From assembly GCA_942493375.1 (NCBI GenBank), contig OW818698.1:4092001-4156000 (forward strand): 64,000 bases of DNA, read 5' to 3'. The position numbers and the translations under genes are program-made. This DNA is from G942493375 sp942493375. Its GTDB lineage: Bacteria; Armatimonadota; UBA5829. Positions 17,198 through 26,175 of the stretch are shown in pieces. Within the stretch, counting starts at the first letter, position 1; every line of letters begins with the position of its first letter. The notes under the pieces are model-generated. The model saw only the letters and a list, made by a program, of their open reading frames with translations. It was not told where the DNA came from and ran no database searches.

Positions 17198-19624
17198 CTA
17201 TTCGCTGATTTTCTCCACAGGTTCCAACGCCAGTTCCAGAACTTCCATTACGTTGTCTACATAATGGATCTTCATCTCGCTGAGAACGTTTTTCGGGACA
17301 TCCTCTTCGATATCTTTCCGGTTCTGTTTGGGAACTATTACTGTCTCCACACCAGCACGCCTTGCAGCCAGTATTTTTTCTTTCAACCCACCGACCGGCA
17401 GTACTTTCCCACGCAGAGTCACTTCACCGGTCATTGCTAACCTTGGTCTCATCTTGCGTCCGGTGAGGAGTGAGGTGATAGCTGTGACCATGGTGACACC
17501 AGCGCTTGGTCCGTCCTTCGGGATAGCTCCAGCCGGTACATGAACGTGTATATCGGACTTACCATACAGGTCCGTCGGTATACCAAGATCTTCCGCATGG
17601 CTTCGAACGAAACTCAGGCCAGTTACGGCGGATTCCTTCATAACATCCCCAAGCTGTCCCGTAGTGGTGAGTTTTCCGCTGCCGTCCATACGGTTTGCTT
17701 CGATAAATAATACATCGCCACCGGTAGGAGTCCATGCCAGCCCGACTGCAACACCCGGGTCATCGGTCCTGCTTGCCAGTTCTTCAACTGTATATCTGGG
17801 AACTCCCAGGAATTCATTTACAGCCTTGGAGTTAGCCCGGACAGCTTTTGTCCTGCCTTCTGCAAACGCGCGTGCAGTTTTGCGGCAGACATTGGCTATC
17901 TGTCTTTCCAGGTTTCTAACTCCGGCTTCCCTGGTGTAACCCCTGATTATTTCCTGAATGCCATCCTTGGTAAACGTCAGGTGCTGGCCCTTCTTGAGTC
18001 CGTGTTCCTCGAGCTGCTTTGGAACCAGATGCCTTTTGGCTATCTCCATTTTCTCTTCTTCGGTATAGCCGGCTATCTCAAGGACTTCCATCCTGTCTCT
18101 GAGTGGAGGCAGAATAGTGTCCATTACGTTCGCAGTAGTAATAAACATTACCTTAGACAGATCGAATGGCACTTCCAGATAATGGTCCCGGAAACTGGAG
18201 TTTTGCTCAGGATCAAGGACTTCCAGAAGCGCGGATGACGGATCTCCCCGGAAATCAGCTCCGACTTTATCTATCTCGTCCAGCATAAATATCGGGTTGT
18301 GAGATTCCGAGCGTTTTAGTCCCTGGACAATCTGGCCGGGCAGAGCGCCGATATATGTGCGCCGGTGCCCTCTGATCTCAGCTTCGTCTCTGATACCACC
18401 CAGGCTGATCCTTATGAACTTGCGTCCCAGTGCTCTCGCGATACTCTTACCCAGTGAAGTTTTTCCTACACCAGGAGGTCCGACAAAGCACAATATCGGA
18501 TGCCGTACGTCACCTTCAGCTTTGAACTTCCTGACGGAAAGATATTCCAGAATACGGTCCTTGACCTTTTCCAGTCCATAATGGTCAGTATCAAGGATCT
18601 TGCCGACTTCCTTGATGTCCATGTTGTCATGTGTGAATACATTCCATGGCATGCTTATCAGCCAGTCGATGAATGTTCTGGAGACAGTATACTCAGGAGC
18701 GGCGGGAGACATACGGCTGAGTCTGTCCAGCTCTCTTAAGGCTTCTTTTTCAGCTTCTTCAGGGAGTGCAGCTTCAGCAATCTTAGTTCTGAGTTCATCG
18801 ATTTCTATCGTCCGGTCGTCGCTCTCACCCAGTTCTCTCTGGATTGCTTTCATCTGTTCGCGGAGATAGTAGTCCCGCTGGGTCTTACCCATCTCTGTAT
18901 GGACCTGGTTCTGAATTTTGCTACCAAGCTCCAGGACTTCGACTTCACGCATTAGGATTGCCAGCAGTTTCAGAAGTCTTTCACGCACATCTGCAGTCTC
19001 AAGGAGTTCCTGCTTTTCCAGTGTCTGAATAGGCAGGTGGAGAGAGATCGTATCTGCCAGCAGAGCAGGGCGGGGGATGCTGGTGATACCCTGCAGCTCA
19101 TCCGGAAGTGTCGGTGAGAGCTGAACTACCTTCTGGAATGCATTTGCTACATTCCGACGGAGCGCCTCAACTTCATTAGCCTCATCCTCTGTCCAGTTTT
19201 CAATGTCCGGAAGCTCTTCTACACGAACTCTAATATATGGATCTTCCTGGATGACCTCAGTAAACCGTACTCTTTTCAGCCCTTGAACAATCAGCCTCTG
19301 ATGCTCCGGTAGTCTGAGCATTGTATGTATAGCAGCTGCTACACCGATGGGATATATGTCATCGAACTTCGGGTTTTCTACTGTAGAATCTTTAAGTGCA
19401 GCCAGGGCAACAACCCTGGATTCCGATACGACTGCATCATCCACCAACTGCATGGACGCATCGCGCGAGACTATCAGTGGCAATACCACAAGCGGAAAAA
19501 GCACAGTCTCTTTTAAAGGCAACAGACTCAGTATATCCGGAATTGGCGGAATTGTACGATCGGCCTGTTCTCCTTCAATTATGACAGTCGGACCCTGCCC
19601 TTCATTATTGATGTCGGGAATCAT
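17198..19624 (-). CDS. lon: ATP-dependent Lon protease
   Basis: 808 residues from ATG 19624, which has GGAGG at 19631-19635 (an in-frame upstream codon at 19639 lacks a site). Cytosolic AAA+ serine protease degrading misfolded and regulatory proteins. Domain order: N-terminal substrate domain (LSLLPLKETVLFPLVVLPL), helical region, AAA+ with GPPGVGKTS and FMLDEIDKVGAD, then the protease domain with the catalytic dyad Ser707 in DGPSAGV and Lys750 in VGGLKEK. Length matches family norms. It starts about 160 nt downstream of the hsp20 stop, on the same strand; both are typical stress genes, but no CIRCE is seen upstream of either. Confidence 0.97.
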   Translation of the reverse strand: MIPDINNEGQGPTVIIEGEQADRTIPPIPDILSLLPLKETVLFPLVVLPLIVSRDASMQLVDDAVVSESRVVALAALKDSTVENPKFDDIYPIGVAAAIHTMLRLPEHQRLIVQGLKRVRFTEVIQEDPYIRVRVEELPDIENWTEDEANEVEALRRNVANAFQKVVQLSPTLPDELQGITSIPRPALLADTISLHLPIQTLEKQELLETADVRERLLKLLAILMREVEVLELGSKIQNQVHTEMGKTQRDYYLREQMKAIQRELGESDDRTIEIDELRTKIAEAALPEEAEKEALRELDRLSRMSPAAPEYTVSRTFIDWLISMPWNVFTHDNMDIKEVGKILDTDHYGLEKVKDRILEYLSVRKFKAEGDVRHPILCFVGPPGVGKTSLGKSIARALGRKFIRISLGGIRDEAEIRGHRRTYIGALPGQIVQGLKRSESHNPIFMLDEIDKVGADFRGDPSSALLEVLDPEQNSSFRDHYLEVPFDLSKVMFITTANVMDTILPPLRDRMEVLEIAGYTEEEKMEIAKRHLVPKQLEEHGLKKGQHLTFTKDGIQEIIRGYTREAGVRNLERQIANVCRKTARAFAEGRTKAVRANSKAVNEFLGVPRYTVEELASRTDDPGVAVGLAWTPTGGDVLFIEANRMDGSGKLTTTGQLGDVMKESAVTGLSFVRSHAEDLGIPTDLYGKSDIHVHVPAGAIPKDGPSAGVTMVTAITSLLTGRKMRPRLAMTGEVTLRGKVLPVGGLKEKILAARRAGVETVIVPKQNRKDIEEDVPKNVLSEMKIHYVDNVMEVLELALEPVEKISE

Positions 19625-19781
19625 ATTAAACCTCCACACGCCCTGGACTTATTCCCTGGCGCGTTGCGTATAACTTAATTTGTGAACTGGCGATATATAA
19701 TGACCTGTCTTGAAAACTGAGATAGCACACGCAATAATACGACGTTATATTCATGCGGCACATATCATAGCCAAGACTGGC

Positions 19782-20237
19782 CTAAGGCTCTATTTCTATC
19801 TTTTTAGCTGCTAAACAACCCCTTTTCGGCAATACGACTTTAAGGAAGCCTTCTTTATAACTAGCGCTAAGATTCTCCCTGTCTACAGGAACTCCCAGGG
19901 GTAATGCTACTATTCGTTCAAAAGGCCCATAATATACTTCAAGCTGATGATATCGAGTTCTGCAGCTTCGGTCTTCATCGGTTTCAGCTCTGACACCTCT
20001 GAGGGTTAAGTATTTGCCATCAGAAGACAGAGTGAGTTCCATCTGACCAGGCTCTAGTCCCGCGACGCAGACTTTCACTACAATGGATTCAACTGTCTCA
20101 TATACATCTACCCTTGGGGACCAGACTTCACCTGAGGAACTGGACATACGGAACATTTGAAGCAGAACATCGTCGGAGACTCTGCGCATCTGGCTCTCAA
20201 GTTCCTCCAGCACGTTATCGTAAGTGTTGAATTTCAT
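19782..20237 (-). CDS. Hsp20/alpha-crystallin small heat-shock protein
   Basis: 151 residues. An ATP-independent holdase chaperone. The alpha-crystallin domain covers roughly residues 40-145: VDVYETVESIVVKVCVAGL, LTLSSDGKYLTLRGVR, YGPFERIVALPLGVP and the final SYKEGFLKVVLPKRG, the last matching the family GxLxI/V-type ending in degenerate form. The N-terminal arm is short and Met/Ser-rich. GGTGAG lies before the ATG. Located upstream of lon on the same strand. Confidence 0.93.
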   Translation of the reverse strand: MKFNTYDNVLEELESQMRRVSDDVLLQMFRMSSSSGEVWSPRVDVYETVESIVVKVCVAGLEPGQMELTLSSDGKYLTLRGVRAETDEDRSCRTRYHQLEVYYGPFERIVALPLGVPVDRENLSASYKEGFLKVVLPKRGCLAAKKIEIEP

Positions 20238-20542
20238 TCTTACTCACCTTTAATCTTGCGGTGGGGACTTGATGTGTCCCTGCCGAAGTGTTCATCCGTT
20301 ATTCTTATACCCACTTCGGGCTTCTTGCAATAGGCGCAAGATAACGACTACAATTCTACCAGTAGACAGAAATGATTACAAGGTGAGTTGTGATAGTTCA
20401 GTAATACGGGAACATTGTCATCCTGAGGAACGAAGGATCTGCTTTTTCTGGATGGAAAGCAGATCCTTCGTTCCTCAGGATGACAAATTCCGACAACTCT
20501 GAACTGGTACGATGAGTTACCATGATTGGGCAGAGGTAGATT
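20238..20542. other. Intergenic region between hsp20 and larE
   Basis: About 300 nt between divergent genes. It contains the perfect family A palindrome at 20415-20486 and must hold both promoters. I see no gene, tRNA or CIRCE element here. Confidence 0.6.
20415..20486. repeat. Palindromic repeat family A, copy 3 (perfect hairpin)
   Basis: Arms 20415-20445 and 20456-20486 are perfectly complementary over 31 bp with a 10-nt loop; both arms carry the GAGGAACGAAGGATCTGC variant. Placement in a divergent intergenic region means it is not simply a terminator. Confidence 0.9.
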
Positions 20543-21343
20543 ATGTCACACGAACAAAATATAAGGTCTCTACTGAGAGAAATGGGTAGTGTAGTTATCG
20601 GGTACTCCGGTGGGGTAGACAGCACTTTACTTGCATATCTTGCAACGCAGGAGCTTGGAATTAATGCCGTATGCGTATTGCTGCGAAGTGTGTTGGTGCC
20701 AGCCGATCAGGAGCAGGATGCGGTGGAGATGGCTGATGAACTGGGTCTGAATCTGGTTACAATTGAAGTAGATCCACTCTCCGATCCTGTTGTGCGCTCA
20801 AATCCTTCTGACCGTTGCTATCACTGCAAGAAGCTTATGTATAGTGCAATACTTAGTATAGCTCAGACAAGGGGGATTACACACATTTTAGATGGTGCAA
20901 ATATGGATGATATGGGTGATTTTCGACCTGGAATGCAGGCAGCCAAAGAATTGGGAGTGCGTAGTCCATATAAAGAGCTCCATGTGACGAAAGAAGAGAT
21001 AAGGTCTATCGCTCGAGATCTGGGAATGAGAGTTTGGAGTAAACCTGCATACGCCTGTCTTGCTTCAAGAGTCCCCTATAACACTCCTTTGGATGCTAAC
21101 ATTCTGACTCGTATATCACAATCCGAGTCAGTACTATACGACTTAGGTTTTCAGCAGTTCCGTGTGAGGCATCATGGAGATGTGGCAAGGATTGAGATGC
21201 TTCCCCTGGATATGGAAAAGCTGCTTATTCCGGCAATGCGTGCGCAGATAGTCAGTGAGTTCCGCAAACTGGGTTACCACTATGTGGCAATGGACCTTAC
21301 CGGATACCGGACTGGCAGTATGAATGAAACATTACCACATTAA
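20543..21343 (+). CDS. larE: LarE-type ATP-dependent sacrificial sulfur transferase
   Basis: 266 residues. LarE donates sulfur to build the nickel-pincer nucleotide cofactor of lactate racemase and its relatives. The PP-loop ATP pyrophosphatase motif is SGGVDSTLLAY. RCYHCKK and DGANMDDMGDFRPG are family blocks, and KPAYACLASRVPY holds Cys172, matching the sacrificial Cys176 of Lactobacillus plantarum LarE. larB, larC and larA are not in this window. It is followed by a half-copy of the AATAGGAC element and a terminator. Confidence 0.93.
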   Translation: MSHEQNIRSLLREMGSVVIGYSGGVDSTLLAYLATQELGINAVCVLLRSVLVPADQEQDAVEMADELGLNLVTIEVDPLSDPVVRSNPSDRCYHCKKLMYSAILSIAQTRGITHILDGANMDDMGDFRPGMQAAKELGVRSPYKELHVTKEEIRSIARDLGMRVWSKPAYACLASRVPYNTPLDANILTRISQSESVLYDLGFQQFRVRHHGDVARIEMLPLDMEKLLIPAMRAQIVSEFRKLGYHYVAMDLTGYRTGSMNETLPH

Positions 21344-21376
21344 GGTTCTTGTTTATAGACCTATGGTTTGCCATAA

Positions 21377-21413
21377 TGGGACGAATAGGACTAATGTGAC
21401 TTATAGCACATAT
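21377..21413. repeat. Half-copy of AATAGGAC element
   Basis: This 37-nt stretch matches the left arm of the palindrome at 4535-4569 (GGAC-AATAGGAC-AAT-GACTTATA pattern) but has no complementary right arm. Instead a different hairpin begins at 21414. Confidence 0.55.
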
Positions 21414-21442
21414 GCACCGACAGTAAGAGTTGCAATCGGTGC
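21414..21442 (+). terminator. Hairpin after larE
   Basis: GCACCGA and TCGGTGC form a 7-bp stem with a 15-nt loop; it ends 9 nt before the osmC stop codon on the other strand, so it may serve both convergent genes. Confidence 0.4.
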
Positions 21443-21450
21443 ACAGTTTC

Positions 21451-21978
21451 TTATCGCGTGATCTCCAGCTTTGGAACCAGTTTGATGATATTGCGCATGG
21501 TGAAAACTACCGGGCACCGTTCCAGCGCGAGTCTTTCGGCTTCACGGATGTCATCTTCAGGGGCATCACTCACAGTTATGAGCGTCACACGGACTTCCTC
21601 CATTATCGGATCATCTCCAAGGCCAAATACCTTTGAGAAGTTTATATCCGCTTCCACTCGAGTCTTGAGGCTTTTGAGCACGATTCCCAGGTTAGTAGCT
21701 ATTGATGCAAAAACACCGGTGTAGCAGGCTGCAAGCCCAAAGAAGCAGTAATGCATTGGTCCGGGTAGTGTTCCGCCACCACCCATAAATGTAGGATTGT
21801 CCATTTCAAATATAGTTTCCCCACCTTCATACTTTATTTTGGATTTGAACTGTGGGCCATTTTCCTCAAACAACCATTCCCCCTCTATTACTTGAGTTTT
21901 CCTGGTTTTGGATGGGTCCGATTTCATTAGTTCGGTGAAGCGATTCATGCTCTCAGCATCAACATTGTTGGTTTTCAC
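21451..21978 (-). CDS. OsmC-family protein
   Basis: 175 residues. OsmC/Ohr proteins reduce organic hydroperoxides or act as thiol-dependent detoxification proteins. The two expected reactive Cys are present, in LAACYTG and ERCPVVFTMRN, with the intervening helix (IREAERLALERCPV). The N-terminal beta region has FEMDNPTFMGGGG. The GGG and PGPMHY sequence before the first Cys is typical. The start ATG follows an A/G-rich stretch (GGGGGATAG). Substrate is not predictable. Confidence 0.85.
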   Translation of the reverse strand: MKTNNVDAESMNRFTELMKSDPSKTRKTQVIEGEWLFEENGPQFKSKIKYEGGETIFEMDNPTFMGGGGTLPGPMHYCFFGLAACYTGVFASIATNLGIVLKSLKTRVEADINFSKVFGLGDDPIMEEVRVTLITVSDAPEDDIREAERLALERCPVVFTMRNIIKLVPKLEITR

Positions 21979-22314
21979 AATACTATCCCCCTTATTTACT
22001 GCTGCCAGTCACGGTGAAGTTTACCCCATACACCGTATGTATAAGCACTATTTGATGCATAAGACTGATCGTGGACCAATAATCAGTTGATGAGGGACAT
22101 AAATGTTCGATTTCCTGAGATGAGGTAGGCATCAAAGTTGTAAATCAAGCAGTTGAGTATTTCAGGATGTACAAGTTTGGTGGTTATTGGCAAACTTCAG
22201 ATATGTAGTAGTTTGGGAGCACTTGAATGTGCTCCCTTAAGTTGAGGATGATAAATATCACTGCCTATATCATTTATGCCAATCGACTGAGGGTATTGCG
22301 TGTTTGGCAAGGTT
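21979..22314. other. Intergenic region between osmC and cspA
   Basis: 335 nt upstream of osmC and downstream of cspA. Only the hairpin at 22215-22236 stands out. I see no tRNA or convincing ORF. Confidence 0.5.
22215..22236. terminator. Stem-loop downstream of cspA
   Basis: GGGAGCAC and GTGCTCCC form a perfect 8-bp stem with loop TTGAAT. A near-identical stem occurs at 62628-62647. No T-tract on the minus strand. Confidence 0.45.
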
Positions 22315-22530
22315 TTAATTGAGCGGTGCTACGTTTTTTGCTTGTTTTCCCTTGGGTGTTTCCGATAGTTCATACTCTACGAGTTGTCCTTCTGCAAGGG
22401 TCTTGAATCCATCCAGGGTTATCTCGGAGTAATGGACAAACACATCCCGTTCTTCCGGTTTTTCACTTTCAGTCTCAATAAAACCATATCCCTTTTCGCC
22501 GTTAAACCATTTAACTTTTCCAGTAGCCAT
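22315..22530 (-). CDS. cspA: Cold-shock protein, CspA family
   Basis: 71 residues from ATG 22530 (MATGKVKWFNGEKGYGFIE), with a G-rich site (GGCGGG) upstream; an in-frame ATG at 22551 lacks one. A single OB-fold RNA/DNA chaperone. RNP1 KGYGFIE and RNP2 VFVHYS are intact. An insertion-like ETESEKPEERD loop sits between the two motifs. It likely melts RNA secondary structure, relevant in a genome so rich in hairpins. A leader of about 70 nt is predicted. Confidence 0.96.
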   Translation of the reverse strand: MATGKVKWFNGEKGYGFIETESEKPEERDVFVHYSEITLDGFKTLAEGQLVEYELSETPKGKQAKNVAPLN

Positions 22531-22608
22531 TTGATTCCCGCCTTTACTCATCGGTGATTGTGGGCTGAAGTATGGCAGTGTATCACACGATAGTCACACG
22601 CCCAGCCG

Positions 22609-22614
22609 ATTATA
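22609..22614 (-). promoter_or_regulatory. Candidate cspA -10 box
   Basis: TATAAT on the minus strand, about 79 nt upstream of the cspA ATG. A weak CTATCC/GCTATC hexamer lies 17-18 nt further up. It implies a leader of roughly 70 nt, typical for cold-shock genes. Confidence 0.4.
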
Positions 22615-22775
22615 CTACCCTTTTAATAGCAGGATAGCACCAAAAACAGGGAATGTCAACAGTTTGGGCGAAAATAATACAACAAAATTAGTGATATGTG
22701 AACTACAGGTGGGTAAACTGAACGACAGAGACGCCAACATTGTGTGCTATGTGACTATGCAGTTGCAAATGTGCG

Positions 22776-23552
22776 TCATTTGTTGGGTTTGTTGAGTGTT
22801 AATTGTGAAACGGGGTAATTTGGGGACAGCTTTAGACACTTGTGTAGTTCAATCTTTGCTTGCTCTTTTTTACCTTGAGCCGCATAAACAGCAGCCAGAT
22901 GATACCTGAGATCCGGGTTGTTAGGCGTTCCTTCTACACTTCTGCGTAGATGCCCTTCAGCCTCAGAAAACCGACCCAATTGGAACAAAACCCAACCCAT
23001 TGTATCTTCAATACTTGGTTCTCCAGGCCTTACTCCCACTGCATACCGAGCAAGCTTCTCGGCCTGAACCAGGTTCTTTCTGTGTTCCGCGTAAAAATAT
23101 GCCAGATTGTTCGAAGGCATTGGATCATTCGGTTCTAAACGTACTGTTTCCTCATAGCAGTGCTCAGCAAGTGCATCTTCATTACCCTTATCCATAAGCA
23201 TTGCTGTAGTAGAATACATCTCCAGATATTTTCGGTTTTTGGCATTCGAACCGCCACCCAGAGAGTTCAATATGGCAACCAGGTCTTTTGCAGCTTTGAC
23301 CTGCTCATCATGAAAACCGGGACGTGTATAGACGATCACAACCTTCATATGAACTTCAGGATCCTGGGGATTTGAAGCTATAGCCTTTGCCACATATTTT
23401 GCTGCAGTTGCTTTGTCGTGCGCTGATACAGCTTTCCCTGCCAACTCCAAATTGCTTTCAACAACATTCTTACCACACCCGGCAATTGATGCCAGAGTTA
23501 AACATAATGAGACTGTGAAAACGATTTTTTTAGTCGGCAGGATTGATTTCAT
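22776..23552 (-). CDS. TPR-repeat lipoprotein
   Basis: 258 residues. N-terminal lipoprotein signal with lipobox SIAGC around Cys26, so it is probably membrane-anchored outside the cytoplasm. Tetratricopeptide repeats follow: ATAAKYVAKAIASNPQDPEV, then AEHCYEETVRLEPNDPMP, LARYAVGVRPGEPSIE, AEGHLRRSVEGTPNNPD and AKIELHKCLKLSPNYP. Role is unknown; such proteins often scaffold envelope or secretion complexes. Its ATG follows the DUF1844 stop by one base, so the two genes are cotranscribed and probably translationally coupled. Confidence 0.85.
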   Translation of the reverse strand: MKSILPTKKIVFTVSLCLTLASIAGCGKNVVESNLELAGKAVSAHDKATAAKYVAKAIASNPQDPEVHMKVVIVYTRPGFHDEQVKAAKDLVAILNSLGGGSNAKNRKYLEMYSTTAMLMDKGNEDALAEHCYEETVRLEPNDPMPSNNLAYFYAEHRKNLVQAEKLARYAVGVRPGEPSIEDTMGWVLFQLGRFSEAEGHLRRSVEGTPNNPDLRYHLAAVYAAQGKKEQAKIELHKCLKLSPNYPVSQLTLNKPNK

Positions 23553-23553
23553 T

Positions 23554-23955
23554 TTAGGAACTATGCCTCACGAAGTTGATCTGTAAGTTGCTGACCATAG
23601 CTTTGGCAGCTTTTTTCTCATCTTCGTCCATCTGTGAATTCAGTTTATCAACGAGAAAAGTAATCGTATCTACTGCCAGTTTAGCCTGGACAAGGTCCTT
23701 TTTGAGTTCTTTTGCACCTGGCGCCAGGCGAATGCCCATTGTTTCCCAGGCCTTCTCCTCAAGACTTCTGATAGTAAACCCAAGAATCATATATACATCG
23801 ATATCCGGCATTGGGAATCCACCGTCAGCTTGCTCAGCCTGCTGAGTTTCCTCGGTGATCTGTTCCTCTTGTTCGACAGCTTCTTCGCTTACAGCATCTT
23901 CAGCGCTTACTCGACGCTTGTCGTTGACTTCATAGCTCTTTTCCTGATCTTCCAT
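23554..23955 (-). CDS. DUF1844 domain protein
   Basis: 133 residues. The first ~45 are acidic and low-complexity (Glu/Gln-rich), followed by the DUF1844 domain: MPDIDVYMILGFTIRSLEEKAW, then LAPGAKELKKDLVQAKLAVDTITFLVDKL. The family is widespread, small and uncharacterised, predicted cytoplasmic and helical. TGAGGT precedes the ATG. It lies 91 nt after ligA on the same strand and immediately before the TPR lipoprotein gene. Confidence 0.88.
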   Translation of the reverse strand: MEDQEKSYEVNDKRRVSAEDAVSEEAVEQEEQITEETQQAEQADGGFPMPDIDVYMILGFTIRSLEEKAWETMGIRLAPGAKELKKDLVQAKLAVDTITFLVDKLNSQMDEDEKKAAKAMVSNLQINFVRHSS

Positions 23956-24000
23956 TCTTATACCTCAACTAATTCGAAAATAGAATGTTTTCGTCCCTTC

Positions 24001-24055
24001 GTGGTGAGTCCGGCAGATTTTCGCATCAAGCGAAAATTGAGCGGACTCATACCAC
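24001..24055. repeat. Palindrome overlapping the ligA stop codon
   Basis: GTGGTGAGTCCG (24001-24012) pairs with CGGACTCATACCAC (24042-24055, one bulge), and an inner stem ATTTTCGC (24017-24024) pairs with GCGAAAAT (24030-24037). The right arm includes the last two codons and stop of ligA. It is probably the ligA terminator. Confidence 0.65.
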
Positions 24056-26080
24056 GATTCCTAGTGTTTTTAAGAAATCAATGAATTCATCTTCAGAGAG
24101 TACCCTGACCCCCAGTTGGTTTGCCTTATCTAGCTTCGAACCAGCTTTCTCTCCTGCAATGACCATATCTGTTTTTTTTGATACCGAGGAGGAAGCTTTC
24201 CCCCCCATCTTTCCGACCAGTTCCTCTGCCTGCTCCCTGGTGAACCGGTAAAGCGCTCCTGTAAAAACGAAACTCATTCCGGTCAATGCTCCGTTTTCGT
24301 CCCTGAACTCTTCTTTCGGATCAATTCCCGCTTGCTTAAGCCGTTCGATGAGATTGCGGCTGGCATCGTGCCGGAAATAATGTACAATGCTTTCCGCAAC
24401 CACCGGCCCGACATCCTGAACCTGTGCAAGATCCTCTACAGAAGATTCCATCAGTTTGTCCAGGCTTCCAAAGCACTTGGCCAGAGTCTCTGCTGTCCTC
24501 TCACCAACGTGCCTGATCCCCAGAGCATATATCAACCGTGCAAGCGTTGCCGACTTGCTAGCTTCTATCGCATTCTTCGCATTGGCTGCAGATTTCTCAC
24601 CCATCCGGTCTAATTCTGCAAAAATTGATTCATCCAGATAGTAAAGGTCCGCCGGATTTGATATATGACCTTTATCAATAAGCTGGTCTATCAATGCCGG
24701 ACCAACACCGTCCATGTTCATCGCTGTCCGGCTGGTGAAATGGATAATCGACTCACGGGTCTTGGCGGTGCAGTTGGGGTTTGAACACCTTGTTGCTGCT
24801 TCACCCTCGTTCCTGGCAACCTCAGCGCCACATACGGGGCACTCAGTTGGCATTGTAAACTCCACTTCGCTACCTGTTCTTTTATCTTTGACGACTTCTA
24901 CGACCTCAGGGATTACTTCACCTGCGCGCTGGACCATCACCCAGTCACCAATGCGCACATCCTTACGTCTGACTTCGTCTTCATTATGCAGTGTAGCCCT
25001 GGAAACAACAACCCCACCCACTTCAACTGGTTCCATTATAGCAACAGGGGTCAATGTCCCGGTCCGGCCAACCTGCACCAGTATATCCAGTATACGTGTT
25101 TCAGCCTGTTGTGCGGGATATTTATATGCAATCGCCCACCGAGGACTCCGTGCCACATTTCCAAGTTCCCTTTGAAGAGCGATTGAGTTGGTCTTGATGA
25201 CCATTCCATCTATGTCATATGGCAGAGTATCCTTGCGTTCCCTCCAGCTTTCAACATGGGCGATGACTTCAGCTATTCCGTTGCAAACTTTCGATAGTGG
25301 GTTGACGTTTGCCCCCCAGGATTTCAATCTGTCTAATATATCAGAATGAGTCTGGAATGTCAGTCCTTCAGTCTGTCCAACGCCATAGCAGAACATAGTC
25401 AAACGTCTTTTAGCAGTGATCGAACTGTCCAGCTGTCTTATGGAACCTGCCGCAGCATTACGGGGATTGGCAAATGTTTGCTCACCACTGAGTTCGCGCT
25501 CCTCGTTTATCCGGCGGAATTCATCGTGGAATAGGATAATCTCTCCTCTGACCTCTATCAGTGTTGGAATGTCATTACCATTAAGTTTCAATGGGATTGA
25601 ACGGACCGTTTTCAGATTGGTTGTTACGTTTTCACCCTGGAACCCATCTCCCCGCGTAGTCCCATTGACCAAAACTCCATCGACATAAGTCAGTGATACG
25701 GCTAGACCATCAAATTTAAGTTCGCAGATGTATTCAATACTCTCACCTTCCGGCATACCCAGGAAACGCTTGCATCGTTGGTCGAAAGCCTCAAGCTCCT
25801 CAGAGCTGAATGCATTTCCCAGGCTGAGCATTGGCATCAGGTGGGTATGAGGTTGGAACGCAGTCTGTAAAGGCGCACCGACGCGCTGTGTAGGCGAAGC
25901 AGGATCCAGCAGCTGCGGATAAAGGGTTTCAAGCTCAATCAAACGGCGCATCAATTGATCATACTGAGCATCAGATATCTCAGGCGCATCGTGTACATAA
26001 TACAAATTATTCGCCCGGTCAATGCGAACTCTCAGATCAACCACTTCATTTCGCAGACTGTCAGATATATTGTTTTCCAT
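24047..26080 (-). CDS. ligA: NAD-dependent DNA ligase
   Basis: 677 residues, the standard LigA length. It seals nicks in replication and repair. Domain Ia starts the protein (YYVHDAPEISDAQYDQLMRRL). The adenylation domain has Lys122 in ELKFDGLAVSL, then the OB domain, a four-Cys zinc finger (CPVCGAEVARN ... CSNPNCTAKTRE), helix-hairpin-helix repeats (GIRHVGERTAETLAKCFGS) and a C-terminal BRCT domain (FVFTGALYRFTREQAEELV). The stop codon is embedded in a palindrome. DUF1844 and a TPR lipoprotein follow on the same strand. Confidence 0.98.
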   Translation of the reverse strand: MENNISDSLRNEVVDLRVRIDRANNLYYVHDAPEISDAQYDQLMRRLIELETLYPQLLDPASPTQRVGAPLQTAFQPHTHLMPMLSLGNAFSSEELEAFDQRCKRFLGMPEGESIEYICELKFDGLAVSLTYVDGVLVNGTTRGDGFQGENVTTNLKTVRSIPLKLNGNDIPTLIEVRGEIILFHDEFRRINEERELSGEQTFANPRNAAAGSIRQLDSSITAKRRLTMFCYGVGQTEGLTFQTHSDILDRLKSWGANVNPLSKVCNGIAEVIAHVESWRERKDTLPYDIDGMVIKTNSIALQRELGNVARSPRWAIAYKYPAQQAETRILDILVQVGRTGTLTPVAIMEPVEVGGVVVSRATLHNEDEVRRKDVRIGDWVMVQRAGEVIPEVVEVVKDKRTGSEVEFTMPTECPVCGAEVARNEGEAATRCSNPNCTAKTRESIIHFTSRTAMNMDGVGPALIDQLIDKGHISNPADLYYLDESIFAELDRMGEKSAANAKNAIEASKSATLARLIYALGIRHVGERTAETLAKCFGSLDKLMESSVEDLAQVQDVGPVVAESIVHYFRHDASRNLIERLKQAGIDPKEEFRDENGALTGMSFVFTGALYRFTREQAEELVGKMGGKASSSVSKKTDMVIAGEKAGSKLDKANQLGVRVLSEDEFIDFLKTLGIVV

Positions 26081-26175
26081 CGGCCCAACTTCCCCCTGTC
26101 TGCATTTTAAGCAGCAAACGGACTAAAGTCAACTGGGAAACTGCTTAGTATATGAAGAGACTTTTTTACCTATTA

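Noticed and set aside
22105..22114. GTTCGATTTC resembling a tRNA T-loop
   Set aside because: The flanking 5 nt on each side cannot form a T-stem, and no acceptor or anticodon stem is visible.
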